Source: Chitinophaga tropicalis
GTDB taxonomy: Bacteria; Bacteroidota; Bacteroidia; Chitinophagales; Chitinophagaceae
NCBI RefSeq assembly: GCF_009758205.1
Contig: NZ_WRXN01000010.1
Location: 62,001 to 126,000, forward strand
Length of the DNA: 64,000 nucleotides
Direction: 5' to 3'
Position 1 is the first letter of the stretch, and each line of letters opens with the position of its first letter. Positions 40,900 to 49,078 of this stretch are shown here, piece by piece. The notes beneath the pieces are model-generated. The model made no database searches. It saw only the letters and a list, made by a program, of their open reading frames with translations, and was not told the DNA's origin. The position numbers and the translations under genes are program-made.

Positions 40900-41898
40900 T
40901 TATATAAGTTTTAGAATATCTTCTTTTGACGTTAAATTAAAATCTCCTTTAAGGAACAGCTTTGACCACGCTGCTGCTGCTGCAAAAGAGATGGTTTCCT
41001 GCGCATTCATACCACTTACCTGCGCATGTATCAGGCCAGCCATAAAGCTGTCTCCACTGCCTACACGGTCTACCACATCATGGGTTTCATATTGTTTTGA
41101 CACCTTCAGCTCGCCACCTTCATACCATGTGGCATAGTACAGGTTATGCGCAGGTGCATCTGAAAACCTGAATGTAAATGCCACCTGTTTACAACGTGGA
41201 AATTTCTCTGTGATCTCCTTTGCCACAGCTGCCGCTTCTTCCAGGTATGCTTTCTTATCTGCCGTCTCCAGCTTCGCTGTATTCAGGCTGGTATCCAGCA
41301 TCTGGTGGGAAGCCCATATGTTTCCCATTATCACATCACAATACTCTGCCAGCGGGGGCATTACCGCAAAAGGCTGCTTACCGTACTGCCATAATTTACT
41401 ACGGTAGTTCAGATCTGTAGATATCTTCAAACCTTTACGGGAAGCAGCTTCCAGCACTTCCTTACAAATAACGGCGGTATCTTCGTTCAATGCAGGCGTC
41501 AACGCACTCCAGTGAAACCACTCTGCATCTCCCAGCAGACTGTCCCAGTCTACCGTACCGGGCTTCAGCTGACTGAAAGAAGAATATTTCCTGTCATACA
41601 CCACACCGGCGTTCTTCAGGTCTTTTCCCTGTTCCAGGAAATAAATACCTATCCTGTCACCTCCTTTCAGCATCCTGTCTGTTGTTACTCCTAGGGCTTC
41701 CAGCTGCTCCTGCACCTGTATGGCGATCCCGTTTTCAGGCACACGGCTGATGTAGGATACAGGGGTGCCCCAGCGCGCCAGTGCGGCTGCTACGTTGGCT
41801 TCTGCACCGCCTACGTAAAGGGCGGCGCTGTGCTTGTCCCACTCGGGCGACAAGCGCAATAAAATCTCTCCGAATGAAATAACCTTAACCGGCTTCAT
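40900..41898 (-). CDS. kdgK: 2-dehydro-3-deoxygluconokinase
   Basis: KdgK phosphorylates KDG to KDPG with ATP. This 332-residue PfkB-family kinase has FGEILLRLSPEWDKHSAALYVGGAEANVAAALARWG at the N-terminus and the C-terminal PfkB signature VVDRVGSGDSFMAGLIHAQVSG with the catalytic Asp in GSGDS. The length fits. The gene lies 14 bp after uxaC and abuts eda. Both branches of the locus (GH88/KduI/KduD and UxaC/UxaB/UxaA) produce KDG, so this enzyme is the shared next step. Confidence 0.96.
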   Translation of the reverse strand: MKPVKVISFGEILLRLSPEWDKHSAALYVGGAEANVAAALARWGTPVSYISRVPENGIAIQVQEQLEALGVTTDRMLKGGDRIGIYFLEQGKDLKNAGVVYDRKYSSFSQLKPGTVDWDSLLGDAEWFHWSALTPALNEDTAVICKEVLEAASRKGLKISTDLNYRSKLWQYGKQPFAVMPPLAEYCDVIMGNIWASHQMLDTSLNTAKLETADKKAYLEEAAAVAKEITEKFPRCKQVAFTFRFSDAPAHNLYYATWYEGGELKVSKQYETHDVVDRVGSGDSFMAGLIHAQVSGMNAQETISFAAAAAWSKLFLKGDFNLTSKEDILKLI

Positions 41899-41912
41899 GA
41901 TCTGTTTAGGGT

Positions 41913-43307
41913 CTAAAATCCAAAATATGTCTTTGCGTTGTTGTAACTGATATCCTGCACCATTTTTCCCAGCCAGTTAATATCTGCAGGCAGTTCTCCG
42001 TTCTCTACATCGTTACCGATGAGGTTACACAAAATACGTCGAAAATATTCATGCCGTGAGTAGGAAAGGAAACTTCTTGAATCTGTAAGCATACCTACAA
42101 AACGGCTCAGCAATCCCATATTGCTCAGGGCATTCATCTGCTTTTCCATACCGTCCTTCTGATCCAGGAACCACCAGCCGGAGCCGAACTGCATTTTACC
42201 TGGTACGGTCCCGTCCTGGAAATTACCCACCATGGTAGCAAACACTTCATTGTATGCCGGGTTCAGATTATATACTACTGTCTTTGCCAGCTTATCTTTC
42301 TTATCCAGTCCATCCAGGAAAGCAGACATCGCCTGTGCTACCTGCCAGTCGCCTATAGAATCCACTCCCGCATCAGCGCCTATCCTCTTCATCAACCTGC
42401 TGTTGTTATTACGGATAGCGCCTACATGGAACTGTTGCACCCATCCTCTTTCATGGTTCCACTCGCATATAAAATGCAGGGTACCTGCTTTAAAGGTGTT
42501 CGCTTCTGCTGCTGTAAGCAGTTTGCCGCTTCTTAGCTTAGCATAGGATGCCGTCAGTTCTTCCATCGTAAAGTCTGCTGCATAGAATGTGCTGATACCA
42601 TGATCAGACAAGCGGCCACCGTTAGCATGAAAGTAATCATGCCGGCTGTGCAGGGCATCCATGAACTGCGTATAGGTGTCTGTGTTCCTGCCGGCTACTG
42701 TTCCCAGTCTGTCTGCATAGACATTGAATGCTGCTACATCTTCTGTACCAATAGCTTTATCAGGACGGAAGGTAGGCAGCACCTTCACTTTAAAACCCGA
42801 CTGACTGATAGCCTGATGATATTCCAGTGTATCGCACGGATCGTCTGTGGTGCATAGAGTATCTACCTTAAAATGTTCCAGCAGCGCCCGGGTAGTGAAC
42901 CGGGGCAGCTGTTCATTACAGTGATTGTACACAAACTCTGCGCTGTCTGCATCCAGCAGCTGCTTTACCCCAAAAGGGTTCAGCAGTTCCATATGTGTCC
43001 AGTGGTAGAGCGGGTTACGCATGGTATAAGGCACAGTGGCTGCCCAGCGTTTGAACCTGGTGAAGTCGTCCGTATTGCCGGTAATATCTTCTTCGGCCAC
43101 ACCGTTTGCCCGCATGGCTCTCCACTTGTAATGATCACCTTTCAGCCAGGCGGCTGTCAGGTTCTCAAACTGTCTGTCAGCCGCTATTTCATCGGGCGGT
43201 AAATGATTATGATAGTCGATGACAGGCATCTCTTTGGCATAATCGTGGAATAACCTTTTGGCTGTTTCCGTACGTAACAGGAAATCAGCATCCAGAAACT
43301 GCTTCAT
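41913..43307 (-). CDS. uxaC: Glucuronate isomerase (uronate isomerase)
   Basis: UxaC isomerises D-glucuronate to D-fructuronate and D-galacturonate to D-tagaturonate. The 464-residue metal-dependent amidohydrolase-type protein has PVIDYHNHLPPDEIAADRQFENLTAAWLKGDHYKWRAMRANGV, TLCTTDDPCDTLEYH, TFRPDKA, LHFICEWNHERGWVQQFHVGAIRNNN and SMLTDSRSF-like GMLTDSRSFLSYSRHEYFRRILCN. The length matches the family. It lies 15 bp after uxaB and 14 bp before kdgK in one operon. Because the next enzyme is UxaB and no uxuA/uxuB pair is present in this window, the galacturonate branch is the one fully encoded here. Confidence 0.97.
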   Translation of the reverse strand: MKQFLDADFLLRTETAKRLFHDYAKEMPVIDYHNHLPPDEIAADRQFENLTAAWLKGDHYKWRAMRANGVAEEDITGNTDDFTRFKRWAATVPYTMRNPLYHWTHMELLNPFGVKQLLDADSAEFVYNHCNEQLPRFTTRALLEHFKVDTLCTTDDPCDTLEYHQAISQSGFKVKVLPTFRPDKAIGTEDVAAFNVYADRLGTVAGRNTDTYTQFMDALHSRHDYFHANGGRLSDHGISTFYAADFTMEELTASYAKLRSGKLLTAAEANTFKAGTLHFICEWNHERGWVQQFHVGAIRNNNSRLMKRIGADAGVDSIGDWQVAQAMSAFLDGLDKKDKLAKTVVYNLNPAYNEVFATMVGNFQDGTVPGKMQFGSGWWFLDQKDGMEKQMNALSNMGLLSRFVGMLTDSRSFLSYSRHEYFRRILCNLIGNDVENGELPADINWLGKMVQDISYNNAKTYFGF

Positions 43308-43322
43308 AAAACCTATAATTCC

Positions 43323-44837
43323 TTATGATACTTTACTATAACTACCGGCATAAGCTTTTACACCGTCCTGCAACATGCCGTTAAGATGCGCGGCTACTGT
43401 TTCCGTAAACCCTGGCAGCAGTGACAGATCACTCTCCCACAAACGTTTATCGGCCGCTATCTTCTTCACCATCTCTTTTACAGCTTCCGCATCTTTTCCT
43501 GTTATACTGTTCCAGTAAGCTGCAAAAACAGGTGCATTATCATCCGTGATCACATATTCTTCTGTTCCTCTTCTGCCGGAGTATTGCCCGTTCTCTTCCT
43601 TCACAGGGCGCAGGAACAGCAGCATAGCGGCAAAGCCCAGGCACATAGAAGCCGGCAATGTCTTGTGCTGCTCATAATAACGGGTCAATGTCTTCACATT
43701 CCTTGCATTCATCTTGGAGCTTTCCTGGAAGGTGATGCTTAGCAGTTTATGTGCAATATAGGGATTGGCGAACCTGTCCAGCACATCTTCTGCAAAGACA
43801 GGCGCCTGCGGACAGATACTCTTAATGGTAGGTAATATTTCCTCAATGATCACTGTACGGAAAAACGAACGCATATAGGCATCTTCCATACATTCAACCA
43901 CTGTATTAAATCCGCTCAGGTACCCCAGTGGTACAGAAACGGTATGGCTACCATTCAGTATCCTCAGTTTCTGTTCCCTGTAAGGTGTGATATCCGGCGC
44001 GATCAGCATACGCTCATCTGCCCGGTGAAATTCCAGTATACTCCTGATCCGTTCATCTCCTTCTATGGCCCAAAGCAGGAAAGGCTCTGCATTGATCCAC
44101 AGGCCGTCTGTATAACCAGCTTCCTGCTGCAGTTCTTCCAGCTCTTTCGGCTTACCAGGCACTATCCTGTCTACGAGCGAATTACAGAAGCTGTTTTCCC
44201 TTTCTATCCATTTCAGGAACTCGTCCGGCAGCCGGTTAAATGCTGCCAATTTCAGTACTATTTCCTTTAATAAACGCCCGTTATCCACTACCAGTTCTGT
44301 CGGCACTATCACAAATCCTGTATGTGAGGCCCCCCTGAAATATTCAAACCGCTCCAGCAATAAAGCCAGCAGTTTACCGGGATAGGAGGCCGGCACTTTT
44401 CCACGAACTTCCTCTTCCACATACTGTATCCCCACTTCTGTAGTATTGGATATAATGATCTGCATAGCAGGATCATGCGCTGTTTCCAGCACCTTCTGCC
44501 ACTCTGCATTCGATTGCAAAACACGGCTGACAGAAGCGTTGATCAGGCGTTGATTAACCAGTTCTCCCTGTGCTACGCCTCTAATGCTGGTAGTATACAG
44601 GTTATCCTGCCTGCTGAACTCAGCAGTATCTCCGTCTGTGGATTTTACCACCACTATCCTTCCTTTAAAAATACCCTGCTTATTGGCATTGTCTACCAGG
44701 TAGTCTACCAGGCCGCGCAGCAATACGCCCGTGCCGAACTGGAGGATCTTTTCCGGGTAAGTGAATAGTACAGGGGAAACGCCCAGTTCCGGGCGACTCA
44801 TAACATGGTCTTTATTTAAAACAGGCTGCATGCTCAT
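43323..44837 (-). CDS. uxaB: Tagaturonate reductase (altronate oxidoreductase)
   Basis: UxaB reduces D-tagaturonate to D-altronate with NADH. The 504-residue protein belongs to the polyol/mannitol dehydrogenase family. Its N-terminal Rossmann part has KILQFGTGVLLRGLVDYLVDNAN, VVVKSTDG and IIISNTTEVGI. The C-terminal part has NSFCNSLVDRIVPG, TPYREQKLRILNGSHTVSVPLGYLSGF and RFANPYIAHKLLSITFQESSKMNARNVKTLTRY. The tagaturonate reductase subgroup is supported by length and by adjacency to uxaC and (across the cluster) uxaA. It heads the minus-strand operon uxaB-uxaC-kdgK-eda. No copy of the GCAAACGTTTGC operator was found in its upstream region, so its control may differ from that of the other units. 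Confidence 0.94.
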   Translation of the reverse strand: MSMQPVLNKDHVMSRPELGVSPVLFTYPEKILQFGTGVLLRGLVDYLVDNANKQGIFKGRIVVVKSTDGDTAEFSRQDNLYTTSIRGVAQGELVNQRLINASVSRVLQSNAEWQKVLETAHDPAMQIIISNTTEVGIQYVEEEVRGKVPASYPGKLLALLLERFEYFRGASHTGFVIVPTELVVDNGRLLKEIVLKLAAFNRLPDEFLKWIERENSFCNSLVDRIVPGKPKELEELQQEAGYTDGLWINAEPFLLWAIEGDERIRSILEFHRADERMLIAPDITPYREQKLRILNGSHTVSVPLGYLSGFNTVVECMEDAYMRSFFRTVIIEEILPTIKSICPQAPVFAEDVLDRFANPYIAHKLLSITFQESSKMNARNVKTLTRYYEQHKTLPASMCLGFAAMLLFLRPVKEENGQYSGRRGTEEYVITDDNAPVFAAYWNSITGKDAEAVKEMVKKIAADKRLWESDLSLLPGFTETVAAHLNGMLQDGVKAYAGSYSKVS

Positions 44838-44977
44838 AAATATTTAATAAATCCGGTACTCCGATGCTTAAATATATACATATAGGCCGACTTTTTTAGA
44901 AAAATGTGATATCGATTATTCCCGATACCTCATAGACACTATCTATATGCTATTCCCGAAAAGGCAGGATTTTTCAG

Positions 44978-44985
44978 TAATTTTG
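44978..44985 (+). promoter_or_regulatory. Bacteroidota -7 box of mnmA
   Basis: TAATTTTG matches TAnnTTTG 20 bp before the mnmA ATG, giving a very short leader. A -33 TTTG was not found. Two copies of TATTCCCGA (44917-44925 and 44951-44959) lie just upstream, between this promoter and uxaB. Confidence 0.5.
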
Positions 44986-45005
44986 CACCTCTAATATTAT
45001 TAACA

Positions 45006-46097
45006 ATGAGCAGACATGGCAAAGTGCTGGTAGCAATGAGCGGCGGTATTGACAGTACCGTGACGGCGCTGATGCTCCATGAACAGGGGTATGAAGTGGT
45101 GGGCATCACCATGAAGACCTGGGATTACGCATCTGCCGGCTCCAGCAAAAAGGAAACCGGGTGCTGTAACCTGGATTCCTTCAACGATGCACGTGCAGCA
45201 GCCGTACACCACGGTTTTGCCCACTTTGTGCTGGACATACGGGATGAATTTGGCGATTTTGTGATCAATAACTTCGTTGATGAATACATGGCAGGACGCA
45301 CCCCAAATCCCTGCGTACTGTGCAATACCCACATTAAATGGCGTGCCCTCCTGAAAAGGGCGGATGCGATGGATTGTCAATTCATAGCTACCGGGCACTA
45401 TGCACAGATCAGGGAACAGGACGGCCGTCACATTCTCAGCAAAGGCGTAGATGAAACAAAAGACCAGAGCTATGTGCTCTGGGGCCTGCAACAGGACGTG
45501 CTGGCACGTACCATAGTGCCGCTGGGTAAATACCGCAAAACAGAGATCCGCCAGATGGCGCTGGATTTCGGTTACCCGGAACTGGCTAAAAAGGCGGAAA
45601 GCTACGAGATATGCTTTGTGCCTGACAATGATTACCGCGGCTTCCTGAAACGCCGGGTAGATGGGTTGGAAGAACAGGTGAACGGCGGCAACTTTGTACT
45701 GAGAGATGGTACCATAGTAGGGCATCACAAAGGATATCCCTTCTATACCATCGGTCAGCGTAAAGGCCTGGATATTGCCCTGGGACGCCCTGTTTTTGTA
45801 ACAGAGATCATCCCTGAAACCAATACCGTGGTACTGGGCAATGAAGATGAGCTGAACCGGAATGAGATGACCGTAGCAGGTATCAACTTCGTGAAATATG
45901 ATCATATTCCCGAAGGACTGGAAGCTGTTACCAAGATCCGTTATAAAGATAAAGGCGCGCTGAGCAATCTCTATAATGCAGATGGCAAAGTAAAGGTGAG
46001 CTTTTACGAACAGGTGAAAGGGATTGCCCCCGGACAGTCAGCTGTTTTCTATGAAGGGGATGATGTTATAGCCGGAGGTATCATTCAAAGAAAATAA
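45006..46097 (+). CDS. mnmA: tRNA-specific 2-thiouridylase
   Basis: MnmA installs the 2-thio group on U34 of tRNA for Lys, Glu and Gln. The 363-residue protein has the ATP-pyrophosphatase motif VLVAMSGGIDSTVTALML and GYEVVGITMKTWDY. Cys of NPCVLCNTHIKW is one catalytic cysteine and Cys of YEICFVPDNDYRGFL the other; ATGHYAQI, KDQSYVLWGL and the C-terminal barrel (GLDIALGRPVFV...) complete the family pattern. Length is normal. It is alone on the plus strand, with its own -7 box upstream and a terminator downstream. Housekeeping; nothing unusual. Confidence 0.97.
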   Translation: MSRHGKVLVAMSGGIDSTVTALMLHEQGYEVVGITMKTWDYASAGSSKKETGCCNLDSFNDARAAAVHHGFAHFVLDIRDEFGDFVINNFVDEYMAGRTPNPCVLCNTHIKWRALLKRADAMDCQFIATGHYAQIREQDGRHILSKGVDETKDQSYVLWGLQQDVLARTIVPLGKYRKTEIRQMALDFGYPELAKKAESYEICFVPDNDYRGFLKRRVDGLEEQVNGGNFVLRDGTIVGHHKGYPFYTIGQRKGLDIALGRPVFVTEIIPETNTVVLGNEDELNRNEMTVAGINFVKYDHIPEGLEAVTKIRYKDKGALSNLYNADGKVKVSFYEQVKGIAPGQSAVFYEGDDVIAGGIIQRK

Positions 46098-46132
46098 ATT
46101 CTCAGCTGGCCGCAGGTCAGCCTCCTTAAAGC

Positions 46133-46166
46133 AAGAAGCTTTCACCTGAGGTGAAAGCTTCTTTTT
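46133..46166. terminator. Terminator between mnmA and the RsmB-like gene
   Basis: A 14-bp stem (AAGAAGCTTTCACC at 46133-46146, GGTGAAAGCTTCTT at 46150-46163) with a 3-nt centre and a following T-run. The A-rich left arm lets it work for both converging genes; it overlaps the last bases of the minus-strand gene only marginally. Confidence 0.88.
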
Positions 46167-47322
46167 ATTTAGTCATTTTAACAGCAAACATACTGTCCGC
46201 CCGCTGCCCATACCCCGCTATTACTCCTCCTTCCAGGGTCTTCAACCCTGTTTCTTTCTCTATATAACTCACCACATCTTCATTCTCCTTTCTGAATACA
46301 GAGCAGGTAATATAGGTCATTGTCCCTCCCGGCTTTAACAACTGGGCCACATTCCTTGCTATACGCTGCTGCAGCTGCTGAAACTCTTCTATCTTCCCTG
46401 CCTGGAAGAATGAAAGGTTTTCCGGCGTACGCGCCCAGGTACCGGAACCGGAGCAGGGAGCGTCCAGGATAATATGGTCAAACCTGCGCTTACCAATGGC
46501 AGAATCAGCTACAGGCGCTGTCAGGTCCAGTACAATACTCTCATAATGCCTGATACCGGCTTCTTTAAACCGTTGATGAAGGTTCTGAAGGATGGAAGCC
46601 CTCACATCGCTGACCATCAGCTTTACGCCAGGCTGCTTGTCCATCAGGAGAATGGATTTCCCTCCGCTGGCAGCACAGGCGTCCCACCAGAGCTCTCCCG
46701 GCGCAGGGGTGAACAGCTGTCCTACCTGTTGGGAAGAGGCATCCTGAATCTCATACCAGCCCTTGTCGGCGATGATGGTATCTATTTTAGTGCTGTTGGG
46801 CAATGCAATAGTATCATCCCCTGTTACCTCGTAAGAGATACCCGCCTTATCCAGCAGGCGGGTTATAGCCAGCTGCCTGTTGTTCCGCGTGCGGATAAAA
46901 AGGTGTGGCTGAGCAAAAAAGGATTGGATGAATGAGGGGATGTCAATCCCGGGCGATAGTTCTCCTGCAAAAGGAAAGATCTCTGCCAGGTTATTCACAC
47001 CCAGCAGGTCCAGTTTGTCAGCAACCGGCAGGCCGGCTTTATCATCCAGATCAGGGCGGAAGAAGCGCAGTAGTTCTGTGGATTGTTGCTCACATAGGAA
47101 TGTGCCTGTTAGTACTCTTTCAGAAGTGCCCTTCTTCCCTTTCCACAGGTATCCCAGCCGGTAATAAGCATACACCAGTTGGGAGATCTGCCGCCGGTCG
47201 CGGCTCCCCATGTAAGGATGCTGTTTAAAGAACCCTTTAAGGTAGTGATGCAATGGCAACGTTCCATCGTAACTACCGGTTATCTCCTCGGCGGAGAATA
47301 AATAATTTTCCCAGCGGGTCAT
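46165..47322 (-). CDS. RsmB/NOP2-family RNA (cytosine-5) methyltransferase
   Basis: This 385-residue protein has a short N-terminal domain (about 1-130) with RDRRQISQLVYAYYRLGY and a C-terminal SAM-dependent methyltransferase domain. SAM-binding features are LWWDACAASGGKSILL and VSDVRASILQNL. The catalytic cysteine pair lies in LDAPCSGSGTW and YITCSVFRKENEDVV. It probably methylates a cytosine of rRNA or tRNA at C5. The subtype is uncertain because the Bacteroidota members differ from E. coli RsmB in their N-terminal region. It is preceded by the E2 gene on the same strand, with a hairpin between them. Confidence 0.9.
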   Translation of the reverse strand: MTRWENYLFSAEEITGSYDGTLPLHHYLKGFFKQHPYMGSRDRRQISQLVYAYYRLGYLWKGKKGTSERVLTGTFLCEQQSTELLRFFRPDLDDKAGLPVADKLDLLGVNNLAEIFPFAGELSPGIDIPSFIQSFFAQPHLFIRTRNNRQLAITRLLDKAGISYEVTGDDTIALPNSTKIDTIIADKGWYEIQDASSQQVGQLFTPAPGELWWDACAASGGKSILLMDKQPGVKLMVSDVRASILQNLHQRFKEAGIRHYESIVLDLTAPVADSAIGKRRFDHIILDAPCSGSGTWARTPENLSFFQAGKIEEFQQLQQRIARNVAQLLKPGGTMTYITCSVFRKENEDVVSYIEKETGLKTLEGGVIAGYGQRADSMFAVKMTK

Positions 47323-47353
47323 ACAGCAGATTATGCCGGAAGTATAAACGCAA

Positions 47354-47398
47354 AACGCTTAACGCGATTGGCTGTAAAGCAATCAGGCGTTAAGCGTT
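47354..47398 (-). terminator. Hairpin after the 2-oxoglutarate dehydrogenase operon
   Basis: A perfect 12-bp outer stem (AACGCTTAACGC at 47354-47365, GCGTTAAGCGTT at 47387-47398) and an inner GATTG/CAATC stem lie 30 bp past the E2 stop. A T-run on the minus strand is weak (GCGTTTATAC), so it may act partly as an mRNA 3' stabiliser. Confidence 0.65.
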
Positions 47399-47428
47399 CT
47401 GCAATATGCGTTCCGCGTTAGTATTATT

Positions 47429-49003
47429 TTACAGCTTCAGGAGGGCTTTCAGCGGATCTTTACCAAACAGCAGCTGCTCCGGACTTTCCAGCATTTCCTT
47501 TACACGTACCAGGAAGCTTACAGATTCGCGGCCGTCAATGATACGGTGGTCATAGCTGAGCGCAACGTACATCATCGGGCGGATCACTACCTGGCCGTTG
47601 ATGGCCATAGGTCTTTCCTGGATCTTGTGCATACCCAGGATAGCTGACTGTGGAATGTTGATGATAGGAGTGCTCATCAGGGAACCGAATACACCGCCAT
47701 TTGTAATGGTAAAGGTACCACCGGTCATTTCGTCCATAGTGAGCTTGTTATCTCTTGCTTTTGTAGCCAGTTCTACTACTTTCTTTTCGATCTGTGCCAT
47801 ATCCAGGCTTTCTGCATTGCGTATTACCGGTACTACCAGTCCTTTAGGAGCAGATACGGCGATAGATACGTCACAGAAATCGTGGTATACCAGCTCTTCC
47901 CCGTCAATGTAGGCATTAACAGAAGGGAATTCCTTCAGTGCAAAACAGCAGGCTTTGGTAAAGAAGCTCATAAAGCCCAGGTTCACCTCATGCTGCTTCT
48001 TGAACACTTCTTTGTATTTGGCGCGCAGCTCCATGATAGCGGTCATATCCACCTCGTTGAAAGTGGTGAGCATGGCCGTAGTGTTTTTTGCTTCTACCAG
48101 TCTGCGGGATACTGTTTTACGCAGGTTGCTCATTTTTTCCCTGCGTTCTGCGCGGGTGAACATTTCCTGGCCAATAGCCACGCCCGGGTTTTGCAGGGCG
48201 GCAAACACATCGTCTTTCAGGATCTTGCCATGAGCGCCGGAACCTTTAATGGTAGCCGGATCAACATGTTTGTCTGCTATTACGGCAGCGGCAACAGGAG
48301 TAGCCTTCACATCGTTAGGGATGGAAGTAACCGGCGCCTGTTGTGCCTGCGGAGCGGCTTTCTGTGCAGCGGCTGCAGGAGCAGCTGTTGCAGCAGGTTG
48401 TGCTTTACCCGCAGGACGGCCTGCACTTGTATCTATTTTAGCGATAGGATCTCCTACCTTTAATACGTCACCTTCTTTACCCAGTGTCTGGAGAGCGCCG
48501 GCTTCTTCTGCGTTCAGCTCAAAAGTAGCTTTCTCTGATTCCAGTTCACAGATCACTTCATCACGTTCAACAAAATCTCCGTCTTTCTTTATCCATTTGA
48601 TGAGTGTTACTTCACTGATAGATTCGCCCACAGTAGGCACCTTCATCTCAATGGTTCCTTTATTTACTGCGGGTGCTGCCGGCGCTGCAGAAGCAGCTTC
48701 AGCTACCGGCGCAGGTGCGGCTGGAGCAGCTACCGGGGCGGCAGTACCATTGCCTGCAGGAGCGGCGGCATCCGTGTCAATTGTACAAGCAACATCGCCT
48801 ACTTTTAACGTAGCGCCTTCGGGGGCAGCAATTTTCAGTACCCCTGCTTTCTCTGCATTCAGTTCAAAGGTGGCTTTTTCAGATTCCATTTCACAGATCA
48901 CCTCATCCTGCTGCACATAATCTCCGTCTTTCTTCAACCACTTTGCAATTGTTACCTCGCTAATAGATTCTCCTACCGTAGGAACTTTGATTTCGATAGC
49001 CAT
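47429..49003 (-). CDS. sucB: 2-oxoglutarate dehydrogenase E2 (dihydrolipoyl succinyltransferase) with two lipoyl domains
   Basis: This E2 passes the succinyl group from E1 to CoA in the TCA cycle. The start at 49003 (MAIEIKVPTV) gives 524 residues; a frame to 49024 adds seven residues. It has two lipoyl domains (about 1-77 and 117-193), each with ESEKATFELNAE carrying the lipoyl Lys (K43 and K158). These are joined by Ala/Pro-rich linkers. A peripheral subunit-binding domain (about 233-270, HVDPATIKGSGAHGKILKDDV) and the catalytic domain (about 285-524) with SYDHRIIDGRESVSFL follow. Most bacterial SucB proteins have one lipoyl domain. The gene lies downstream of sucA in one operon. Confidence 0.95.
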   Translation of the reverse strand: MAIEIKVPTVGESISEVTIAKWLKKDGDYVQQDEVICEMESEKATFELNAEKAGVLKIAAPEGATLKVGDVACTIDTDAAAPAGNGTAAPVAAPAAPAPVAEAASAAPAAPAVNKGTIEMKVPTVGESISEVTLIKWIKKDGDFVERDEVICELESEKATFELNAEEAGALQTLGKEGDVLKVGDPIAKIDTSAGRPAGKAQPAATAAPAAAAQKAAPQAQQAPVTSIPNDVKATPVAAAVIADKHVDPATIKGSGAHGKILKDDVFAALQNPGVAIGQEMFTRAERREKMSNLRKTVSRRLVEAKNTTAMLTTFNEVDMTAIMELRAKYKEVFKKQHEVNLGFMSFFTKACCFALKEFPSVNAYIDGEELVYHDFCDVSIAVSAPKGLVVPVIRNAESLDMAQIEKKVVELATKARDNKLTMDEMTGGTFTITNGGVFGSLMSTPIINIPQSAILGMHKIQERPMAINGQVVIRPMMYVALSYDHRIIDGRESVSFLVRVKEMLESPEQLLFGKDPLKALLKL

Positions 49004-49078
49004 ATTTCTAATTTCTGTGTGCAATCAATGTTTTAAAAGCGAAGCAGTCTGCGTCTTCACTTCGTTTCTCTAATTCAT

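Noticed and set aside
45000..45905. A 301-codon minus-strand open frame opposite mnmA.
   Set aside because: mnmA is unmistakable on the other strand and the antisense product has no recognisable domain.
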